A stretch of 12,647 nt of DNA, from positions 1 to 12,647 of the forward strand of contig CAYNVN010000186.1 in assembly GCA_964400655.1 (NCBI GenBank), written 5' to 3'. The position numbers and the translations under genes are program-made. Each line of letters opens with the position of its first letter. Positions within the stretch are counted from its first letter, which is position 1. This stretch comes from B16-G9 sp964400655 (GTDB taxonomy: Bacteria; Bacteroidota; Bacteroidia; Bacteroidales; F082). The notes below the pieces were generated by a model. It made no database searches. It saw nothing but the letters and a program-made list of their open reading frames with translations, and was not told the DNA's origin. Of the stretch, positions 7,633-12,647 are shown piece by piece.

Positions 7633-8607
7633 TCAAAAAGTAAAACCGGACAGGTCGATGTTTCCGCCGGAGATAATGATTCCGATGTTTTTATTTTTAA
7701 CTTCAATTTTATTTTCAAGCACGGCGGCAAACGGAACCGCCGAGGATGGTTCGATAACAATTTTCATCCGCTCCCAAATCAGTTTCATGGCCTGTTTGAT
7801 GGCTTCCTCCGAAACGGTAACAACGTCGGCAACATCATTTTTAATAATTTCGAAATTAAGCACTCCCAGCGATGTTAGCAGACCGTCGGCAATGGTATTG
7901 GGGCTTTCGGACGGAATAATATATCCGGCTTTGAAAGAGCGATAAGCATCATCGGCACCGGCCGGTTCACAGGCAATAACTTTGGTTCGGGCAGAAAAAT
8001 ATTTTGCTGCCAAAGCTGTGCCGGCAAGCAGTCCGCCGCCGCCAACAGGTGCTAAAATCAGGTCGATATCGGGATGATTCTCAATAAGCTCTTTGGCTGC
8101 GGTTGCCTGTCCTGCCACTATCTCAAATTTATCGTAAGGGTGAATTTCAATTGCACCCGTTTTGCTGATTACCTGTTTCAGGGTTTTTTCGCGGGCGGCA
8201 AGGGTAGGTTTGCAAAAGGTAATGATGCCGCCATACGCCCTGACCGCGTTAATTTTTACCGTGGGTGCATTATCGGGCATTACAATGTAAGCTTTTATGC
8301 CGCGAATTGCGGCAGCCCGTGCCAGCGCCTGCGCATGGTTACCTGACGAATGGGTGGCTACGCCTTTGGCTGCCTGGTGGTTGTTTAGCGAGAAAACGGC
8401 GTTAACCGCCCCCCTCGATTTAAATGCGCCCGCTTTTTGGAAATTTTCGCACTTAAAGAAAAACCGGCTGCCAAAACGCCGGTTAAATGTTTCCGACGTT
8501 AGCACCGGTGTGCGATGGATATAGTTTTTAATTCGTTGATGTGACGCTTCTATATCCTTTTTTAAAGGGATATTAATTGTTGGCAACGGCTTTCTTTTCT
8601 TCTTCAA
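7633..8607 (-). CDS. PLP-dependent threonine/serine dehydratase or serine racemase (TdcB-like)
   Basis: This 324-residue fold-type II PLP enzyme has the expected motifs: GAFKSRGA (60-67) with Schiff-base lysine K63, SSGNH (87-91) for cofactor binding, the phosphate-binding glycine loop GGGGLLAG (179-186), and SGGN (313-316). It lacks the C-terminal ACT regulatory domain of biosynthetic IlvA, so it is of the short catabolic threonine dehydratase or serine racemase class. EPAGADD (204-210) places E204, A208 and D210 at the spacing of the divalent-metal site of serine racemases. The likely reaction is threonine to 2-oxobutanoate plus ammonia, and/or serine dehydration or racemization; sequence alone cannot choose between them. 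It overlaps the end of the upstream gene by 35 bases, so the two are probably co-translated. A TTG at 8586 is a possible later start that removes seven lysine/arginine-rich residues. Confidence 0.9.
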   Translation of the reverse strand: MKKKRKPLPTINIPLKKDIEASHQRIKNYIHRTPVLTSETFNRRFGSRFFFKCENFQKAGAFKSRGAVNAVFSLNNHQAAKGVATHSSGNHAQALARAAAIRGIKAYIVMPDNAPTVKINAVRAYGGIITFCKPTLAAREKTLKQVISKTGAIEIHPYDKFEIVAGQATAAKELIENHPDIDLILAPVGGGGLLAGTALAAKYFSARTKVIACEPAGADDAYRSFKAGYIIPSESPNTIADGLLTSLGVLNFEIIKNDVADVVTVSEEAIKQAMKLIWERMKIVIEPSSAVPFAAVLENKIEVKNKNIGIIISGGNIDLSGFTF

Positions 8608-9058
8608 TTTTGGCTAATTCAACAATTTTATCGGTAGCTTTATTTAGCATCCTGAAAATTTGTTTACAGTCGGACAGTCCCGAATTATAGGGGTTCGGAA
8701 CGGTTTTGTTCAATCCGGGTTCAAGCAGGTTCAGCAGGTAATCAACCTTTGCTTTGTCGTCATCATTTCTGGTAAGCTCCATTACATCCCAGTAATTTTG
8801 GGTGTCCATCACATAAATCTTGTCATAAATATCAAAATCGTCTTTTACAAAAATTCTGGCACGCCCGTCAACTAAAATACCGTGTTCGGCAGCGGTATTT
8901 ACCACTCTTGCGTCAGGAGGCTCGTTAATATTGAATGATTCAAATCCCGCCGAATCTACAATACCTTTAATGTTGTTTTCTAAAAATTTTTTCTTCAGGA
9001 TGGCCTCAGCCATCGGCGATCTGCAAACGTTCTGCAAGTCAACAAATAATACATTCAT
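8573..9058 (-). CDS. LMW protein-tyrosine-phosphatase-like protein, probable pseudophosphatase
   Basis: This 161-residue protein has the fold signature of low-molecular-weight protein tyrosine phosphatases. It starts MNVLFVDLQNVCRSPMAEA where active members read V-L-F-V-C-x-G-N-I-C-R-S-P-x-A-E. The nucleophilic Cys is Asp here (D7) and the P-loop Gly is Gln (Q9), while N10, C12, R13 and S14 are kept. The middle keeps PPDARVV and GRARIFVKDDFDIYDKIYVM, typical of the family. The C-terminal general-acid motif D-P-Y is N-P-Y (N122-Y124). Both residues needed for phosphatase chemistry are therefore replaced, and I infer a non-catalytic, perhaps phosphate- or phosphotyrosine-binding role. The frame is intact, with normal length and a strong Shine-Dalgarno sequence upstream, so it is not a decaying gene. 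It is first in a cluster with the dehydratase and lipoate ligase. Confidence 0.88.
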   Translation of the reverse strand: MNVLFVDLQNVCRSPMAEAILKKKFLENNIKGIVDSAGFESFNINEPPDARVVNTAAEHGILVDGRARIFVKDDFDIYDKIYVMDTQNYWDVMELTRNDDDKAKVDYLLNLLEPGLNKTVPNPYNSGLSDCKQIFRMLNKATDKIVELAKIEEEKKAVANN

Positions 9059-9063
9059 CTTTT

Positions 9064-9070
9064 CCTCCTT
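9064..9070 (-). promoter_or_regulatory. Strong Shine-Dalgarno sequence for the LMW-PTP-like gene
   Basis: On the minus strand AAGGAGG lies five bases before the ATG at 9058. It is a complete anti-16S match, unusual here because most genes in the window, like most Bacteroidetes genes, have no such sequence. It fixes the start codon. Confidence 0.7.
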
Positions 9071-9092
9071 TTTTATTGTAATTTTTTGATTT

Positions 9093-9123
9093 TAAAGATA
9101 CAAAAATTTTTTATAAATTTCAA
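9093..9123 (-). promoter_or_regulatory. Putative promoter of the minus-strand three-gene cluster
   Basis: On the minus strand TTG (9123-9121), 20 bases, then TATCTTTA (9100-9093) resembles the Bacteroidetes TTG/TAnnTTTG promoter with one mismatch in the last base. It leaves a leader of about 25-30 bases with the Shine-Dalgarno sequence inside it. The region is very AT-rich, so chance matches are possible. Confidence 0.4.
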
Positions 9124-9220
9124 TTAAATTTTGAATTTATTCAATTGTTAATTTTATTTAAAACCTGAAATATTATTGATTTATAGAGCCTGAAATCCGC
9201 AGGAATCAACTTATAAATTG

Positions 9221-9228
9221 TATTTTTG
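9221..9228 (+). promoter_or_regulatory. Putative -7 promoter element for the Mpv17-like gene
   Basis: TATTTTTG matches TAnnTTTG and lies 38 bases before the ATG at 9267. No clear -33 TTG is present. It diverges from the candidate promoter at 9093-9123, so the 208-base gap would serve both directions. Confidence 0.4.
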
Positions 9229-9266
9229 AACCGCTTGTAGAGGGTTTTAATAAAGAACTGTAACAG

Positions 9267-9956
9267 ATGATAAAACGAATTGATGTTGTGTTTTGGGCAG
9301 TGGTGATACTATTGTTTCTGCCCTTTTTTTTGAGTGATACGGTTTATCATGCCTATACGAATTTTAACCACGATCACGGCTTTGTAATGGCGTTTTTTAA
9401 GTTTGCCCTGTTGGCCACCTTAGGAGAAGTGATCGGGCTTCGAATCAAAACCGGGAAATACAGTCAGCCCGGTTTTGGTGTTTTACCGAGGGCCGTTGTT
9501 TGGGGTTTTCTGGGTGTAACCATTAAATTTGCCTTCATCATTTTTGCTTCGGGTACCCCCGCTTTTATGGAGTATATGGGTATGCAGCATGCAAAACAGA
9601 TTTTTTCCGGAAGTTTTACGATAAACAAACTGTTGATTGCCTTTACCATAAGTGCATCCATGAACCTTATTTATGCTCCGGTGATGATGACCTTTCATAA
9701 AATTACCGATACACATATTCTTGCCACCGGAGGAAGCCTTACAGGTTTGCTAAAACCCATTCCTTTTTCAAAGATATTGGCGGGATTGAACTGGAACGTT
9801 CAGTGGAATTTTGTTTTTAAAAAGACAATCCCGTTTTTCTGGATACCCGCACATACCATCACTTTTTTAATGCCGGCCGATTTCAGGGTGCTTTTTGCCG
9901 CTTTGCTGGGAATAGTTCTTGGTGTGATCCTCGCTTTGGCAAATTTGAAGAAATAA
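9267..9956 (+). CDS. Small integral membrane protein resembling the Mpv17/PMP22 family
   Basis: This 229-residue protein has about five or six hydrophobic segments, at roughly 7-24, 38-56, 72-95, 119-140, 188-204 and 208-226. The C-terminal part has WNVQWNFVFKKTIPFFWIPA (about 175-194), then a hydrophobic stretch ending in FRVLFAALLGIVLGVILA. This resembles the W-x-x-x-N-F/P-x-x-R-V end of Mpv17/PMP22 family proteins, and I recall bacterial proteins annotated that way; no search was run. Eukaryotic members are small membrane proteins of mitochondria and peroxisomes with debated channel roles, and the bacterial function is unknown. The protein likely sits in the inner membrane. It starts 208 bases from the divergent LMW-PTP-like gene, and the aminotransferase follows after 83 bases. 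No terminator was seen between those two, so they may be co-transcribed. Confidence 0.65.
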   Translation: MIKRIDVVFWAVVILLFLPFFLSDTVYHAYTNFNHDHGFVMAFFKFALLATLGEVIGLRIKTGKYSQPGFGVLPRAVVWGFLGVTIKFAFIIFASGTPAFMEYMGMQHAKQIFSGSFTINKLLIAFTISASMNLIYAPVMMTFHKITDTHILATGGSLTGLLKPIPFSKILAGLNWNVQWNFVFKKTIPFFWIPAHTITFLMPADFRVLFAALLGIVLGVILALANLKK

Positions 9957-10039
9957 AGAAGCAGTATGAATTAGTTAATTGATTAATTTTAAAACGATGA
10001 AAAAATAAATAGAAAAACCCAATAAAACAGCTTAATAAT

Positions 10040-11353
10040 ATGAGAAATACACCCATCGACTTTAATATTGTAAGTCAGAAAATAAAGGAAAGCGGATTGC
10101 AGTCGGTAGGAACGGCTACCATCCGCGAAATCAAAAAACTGATTGACGAAATTGAGAAAGCCACCGGCGAAAAATTTATCCGTATGGAGATGGGCGTTCC
10201 GGGACTTCCTCCGGCACAGGCAGGTGTTAAGGCGCAAATTGAAGCACTTCAACGAGGAGTGGCAGCCATCTATCCCAACATTCAGGGCATACAGGAACTG
10301 AAGGATGAGTTTTCAAGATTTTTAAAACTTTTTATGGATGTTGATGTTGACCCCGCAGGATGTGTGCCCACGGTAGGCTCCATGCAGGGAGGCTTTGCCG
10401 CTTTTCTTACCCTGAGCCGTATTGATAAAAACAGAGATACCACCCTGTTCCTCGATCCGGGATTCCCGGTGCATAAAATGCAACATAAAGTGCTGAATAT
10501 TAAGTACGACAGTTTCGATGTATATAATTACCGGGGAGAAAAGTTGCGCGAAAAACTGGAATCCTATTTTAAAACGGGTAAAATACACTCCATACTCTAT
10601 TCCAATCCCAATAATCCTTCGTGGATATGTTTTACCGACGAAGAATTAAAGATTATAGGTGAGTTGGCAAATCAATACAATGTGGTTATTCTTGAAGACC
10701 TTGCCTATTTCGGGATGGATTTCAGGAAGGATTATTCAAAACCGGGTGAGCCGCCATATCAGCCTACCGTGGCAAAATATACCGATAATTACATTTTGTT
10801 TGTGTCGAGCAGTAAAATATTCAGCTATGCCGGCGAACGAATCGGTATGATGGCCATTTCGGATAAACTTTTTAATGCCGGCTATCCGGACCTGAAACGC
10901 TACTATGTTAACGATAAACTGGGTTATTCGGTTATTTTCGGAACACTTTACCCGCTTAGTTCCGGTACCTCTCATTCTGCTCAGTTTGCTCTGGCGGCAC
11001 TGCTTAAAGCTGTAAATGACGGGGAATTTAATTTTGTGGATTATACCAGAGAGTACGGTAAAAAAGCACATGAAATGAAACGTATCTTTCTGGATAACGG
11101 CTTTAAGATTGTTTACGATACCGACGTTGATCAGCCCATTGCCGATGGTTTTTATTTCACTTTCAGTTATCCGGGAATGGATGCGGAAGAACTGCTTAAC
11201 GAACTGGTTTATTACGGGGTAAGTGCCATATCGTTGTTAATAACCGGCAGCGAGCGTAAAGAGGGTATTCGTGCCTGTACCTCACTGGTAAAAACCGAAC
11301 AGTTTGCCGATTTGGAAAAACGATTGAAACAGTTTCACGAAGATCATAAATAA
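10040..11353 (+). CDS. PLP-dependent class I/II aminotransferase
   Basis: This 437-residue cytoplasmic enzyme has the fold-type I aminotransferase plan. The N-terminal substrate region has MGVPGLPP (51-58). The cofactor-binding segment GSMQGGFAAF is at about 113-122. SNPNNPSW (188-195) holds the cofactor-contacting Asn, and EDLAYFGMDFR (219-229) holds the Asp that pairs with the PLP ring nitrogen (D220). SSSKIFSYAGERIG (256-269) holds the probable Schiff-base lysine K259 and phosphate-binding R267. GIRACTS (409-415) places R411 where the substrate carboxylate is bound. All key residues look intact. The amino acid substrate cannot be named from sequence; aspartate/aromatic or alanine-type members are the nearest idea. 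The ATG at 10040 follows an A-rich leader, and a strong terminator follows the gene. Confidence 0.88.
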   Translation: MRNTPIDFNIVSQKIKESGLQSVGTATIREIKKLIDEIEKATGEKFIRMEMGVPGLPPAQAGVKAQIEALQRGVAAIYPNIQGIQELKDEFSRFLKLFMDVDVDPAGCVPTVGSMQGGFAAFLTLSRIDKNRDTTLFLDPGFPVHKMQHKVLNIKYDSFDVYNYRGEKLREKLESYFKTGKIHSILYSNPNNPSWICFTDEELKIIGELANQYNVVILEDLAYFGMDFRKDYSKPGEPPYQPTVAKYTDNYILFVSSSKIFSYAGERIGMMAISDKLFNAGYPDLKRYYVNDKLGYSVIFGTLYPLSSGTSHSAQFALAALLKAVNDGEFNFVDYTREYGKKAHEMKRIFLDNGFKIVYDTDVDQPIADGFYFTFSYPGMDAEELLNELVYYGVSAISLLITGSERKEGIRACTSLVKTEQFADLEKRLKQFHEDHK

Positions 11354-11376
11354 GCAGGGATTGCTTTTGTTGCAAT

Positions 11377-11425
11377 AAAAAAACCGCACTTAATTTTTCT
11401 ACTGAAATTAAGCGCGGTTTTTTTT
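11377..11425. terminator. Bidirectional intrinsic terminator
   Basis: AAACCGCACTTAATTT (11381-11396) pairs with AAATTAAGCGCGGTTT (11405-11420) across the eight-base loop at 11397-11404, with a single A-C mismatch. The stem is flanked by an A-run on the left (11377-11383) and a T-run on the right (11418-11425), so it can end transcription in both directions. It lies between the convergent aminotransferase and secreted-protein genes. Confidence 0.9.
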
Positions 11426-11446
11426 AAGCTGCTTTATAAACAAAAA

Positions 11447-12289
11447 TTAATTCACTTTCTTTGAGTTAATTTCATAGGAACCGGAGATGGTTGCGGGAAA
11501 GCTCATCCCCTGTTGTTCCATTTGCATTTCGAAATCCTGATCAAAAGAGGAATGAGTGGTCCAGCCGGTTTTGCGGTCAACTGTCATTTCACCCGAAAGG
11601 GTGCCTTTGAGCTGACTGTCGGAATCGTCGGGAGAATCGATGGTTCCTTCAACCGAGATAAAAGCCTGCTTTCTGGTAATTTTGGTCAGGGTGTATTTCA
11701 TGTGCATGGTCATGTTTGTAATGCCCGAAGTGTTTACATCATAATTCCAGCTGTCGCCGATTTTTACTTTGTGGTCGGGATATACCGCCTGGCTGAAACT
11801 TGTTTTCATGTTTCTTGCAATGTTGTTGTCCTTGTCAAGCGCGCCCAGGTCAACACTTCCCGTATTACCGTTCTTGCTTAAGGTGGTTGTAATGGTAGCG
11901 CCGATAAGTTTATTCATTTCGTCGGATATTTTAGTGCCTACCATAGCGTTGTTGAAAGTGGAGGAATCGCGCGAATCGTAAACAATGTCCATACCCATAA
12001 CCGACTGGTTCATGGTTACCACATCAATGGTGGTTTTCAGCTCAAAGCTGTCGGCTTCAACCTTTGAAACCATATAGCTGAATTCAAATCCCATTTTATT
12101 GCTTACGGTCATTGTCTGGCCTTGTACTTCCATGTCAATATCCTGGTTCATGTCCATGGTTGAGTGGTACCTGTCTCCTTTTTTTAAGTTATATTCCAAC
12201 TTTATGGCTTTTTGAGCGTAAGTTGTAAACATAAATCCGGGCAACATCATTATTGCCACCATAATTAAAAGTTTGTTTGTTCGTTTCAT
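11447..12289 (-). CDS. Secreted protein of unknown function (possibly DUF6263-like)
   Basis: I do not recognise a function for this 280-residue protein. It begins with a Sec signal peptide (MKRTNKLLIMVAIMMLPGFMF), with a probable cut after TYA at residue 25 and no lipobox Cys, so it is likely periplasmic or outer-membrane associated. The mature part is polar and beta-rich, with alternating Thr/Ser/Met patterns. KLEYNLKKGDRYHSTMDM (about 30-47) opens it, HKVKIGDSWNYDVN (about 173-186) lies in the middle, and LSGEMTVDRKTGWTTHSSFD (about 231-250) near the end. The K-x-G-D-x-W and D-x-x-T-G-x motifs recall Bacteroidetes proteins annotated as DUF6263; this is from memory and unchecked. Methionine is unusually frequent. 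There is no partner gene on its strand in the window, and it ends at the bidirectional terminator. Confidence 0.8.
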   Translation of the reverse strand: MKRTNKLLIMVAIMMLPGFMFTTYAQKAIKLEYNLKKGDRYHSTMDMNQDIDMEVQGQTMTVSNKMGFEFSYMVSKVEADSFELKTTIDVVTMNQSVMGMDIVYDSRDSSTFNNAMVGTKISDEMNKLIGATITTTLSKNGNTGSVDLGALDKDNNIARNMKTSFSQAVYPDHKVKIGDSWNYDVNTSGITNMTMHMKYTLTKITRKQAFISVEGTIDSPDDSDSQLKGTLSGEMTVDRKTGWTTHSSFDQDFEMQMEQQGMSFPATISGSYEINSKKVN

Positions 12290-12647
12290 TTACTTGAATG
12301 TTAAATTAATGTGTTTTTTTTAATTTTATAGGGTATTATAATATAACGACGATAAAAGTAGGAAAATATTACCTCTGTTTTAACTAAATAATGTTCCTTA
12401 TTGTATTTATTTCAATTTTACAGATATGAATCCGTTTTTATAATAATAACCGGTACGCTGATGTCTTGGATGTTTCTGTTTTTTTTGTTTTATGCTCCTT
12501 TTTGGAAAAATAGCAATATTAGAGACATTTATACGGTGCAAACGTTTGAAAACAGTGTCTTAAATAAATGCTTTGTTTTAACGGTGTTAAGAAAATGTTA
12601 ACCTTTCTAAAATGGAAGAGGATTGAAAGATTATTCTGCTAAATATC
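12290..12647. other. AT-rich non-coding stretch at the right edge
   Basis: These 358 bases hold no convincing gene. The left part is the leader and presumed promoter region of the minus-strand secreted protein, though I found only a weak -7-like TACTTTTA (12360-12353, minus). A 66-codon frame from a TTG at 12401 has a hydrophobic stretch but no supported start, family match or ribosome binding site, so I do not call it. The notable element is the direct repeat at 12585-12602. Confidence 0.6.
12585..12602 (+). promoter_or_regulatory. PhoB-box-like direct repeat (candidate operator)
   Basis: TGTTAAG, AAAA, TGTTAAC is a pair of seven-base direct repeats separated by four A residues, an 11-base period. 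This is the geometry of Pho boxes bound by PhoB/OmpR-family regulators. A further TTAAC lies just upstream at 12578-12582. A gene served on the plus strand would lie beyond the window edge. It is a motif-level observation in AT-rich DNA. Confidence 0.35.

Noticed and set aside
7586..7636. TTG start of lipoate ligase overlapping the dehydratase stop
   Set aside because: The overlap looks like coupling, but the 17 extra residues precede the conserved family start (FINHFQTNPFFNIAAEEYLL), so the ATG at 7585 is preferred.
9957..10039. Possible terminator or promoter between the Mpv17-like and aminotransferase genes
   Set aside because: There is only a short AT palindrome-like stretch (TTAATTGATTAA), with no GC stem and no TAnnTTTG motif.
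12401..12601. 66-codon plus-strand frame with a hydrophobic stretch
   Set aside because: It has a TTG start, no ribosome binding site, no recognisable family and AT-driven composition, and it ends in the candidate operator region.
1..12647. Mobile elements, CRISPR arrays, tRNA or rRNA genes, toxin-antitoxin or defence systems
   Set aside because: I read both strands for transposase motifs, regularly spaced repeats and tRNA-like cloverleafs and saw none. The gene content is ordinary chromosomal.

Overview
The window looks like chromosomal DNA from a member of the Bacteroidetes, probably a Bacteroidales or Marinilabiliales-type organism. It has moderate-to-low GC content with AT-rich gaps. Several genes are preceded by the Bacteroidetes -7 promoter motif TAnnTTTG. 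Most starts have an A-rich leader rather than a Shine-Dalgarno sequence, and the proteins have Bacteroidetes-like character. I see no tRNA, rRNA, CRISPR array, insertion sequence or phage gene. The assignment to a phylum is inference; no taxonomic search was possible.

Layout, left to right. (1) Bases 1-242, minus strand: the N-terminus of an APC-family amino acid permease that runs off the left edge. A short gap with divergent promoters separates it from (2) a plus-strand Wzx/MATE-like polysaccharide flippase (379-1668). (3) A plus-strand export operon (1732-6615) follows: a TolC-type outer-membrane protein, an HlyD-type periplasmic adaptor, and two ABC-2 family inner-membrane permeases, the last two translationally coupled. 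No ATP-binding subunit is encoded here. (4) Converging on it is a minus-strand three-gene cluster, transcribed from about 9060 down to 6641: an LMW-PTP-like protein, a PLP-dependent threonine dehydratase/serine racemase-type enzyme, and a lipoate-protein ligase A. (5) Divergent from that cluster are a small membrane protein resembling the Mpv17/PMP22 family (9267-9956) and a class I/II aminotransferase (10040-11353). (6) A clear bidirectional terminator (11377-11425) separates the aminotransferase from a minus-strand secreted protein of unknown function (11447-12289). (7) The last 358 bases are AT-rich and appear non-coding, with a PhoB-box-like direct repeat near the right edge.

The genes are mostly housekeeping or transport. 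Two things stand out. First, the LMW-PTP homologue has lost both catalytic residues: Asp stands in place of the nucleophilic Cys, and Asn in place of the general-acid Asp. It keeps the rest of the fold signature and a strong ribosome binding site, so it looks like a maintained pseudophosphatase. Second, the tripartite exporter has two ABC-2 permeases but no ATPase gene, and the second permease has a degenerate cytoplasmic-loop motif.
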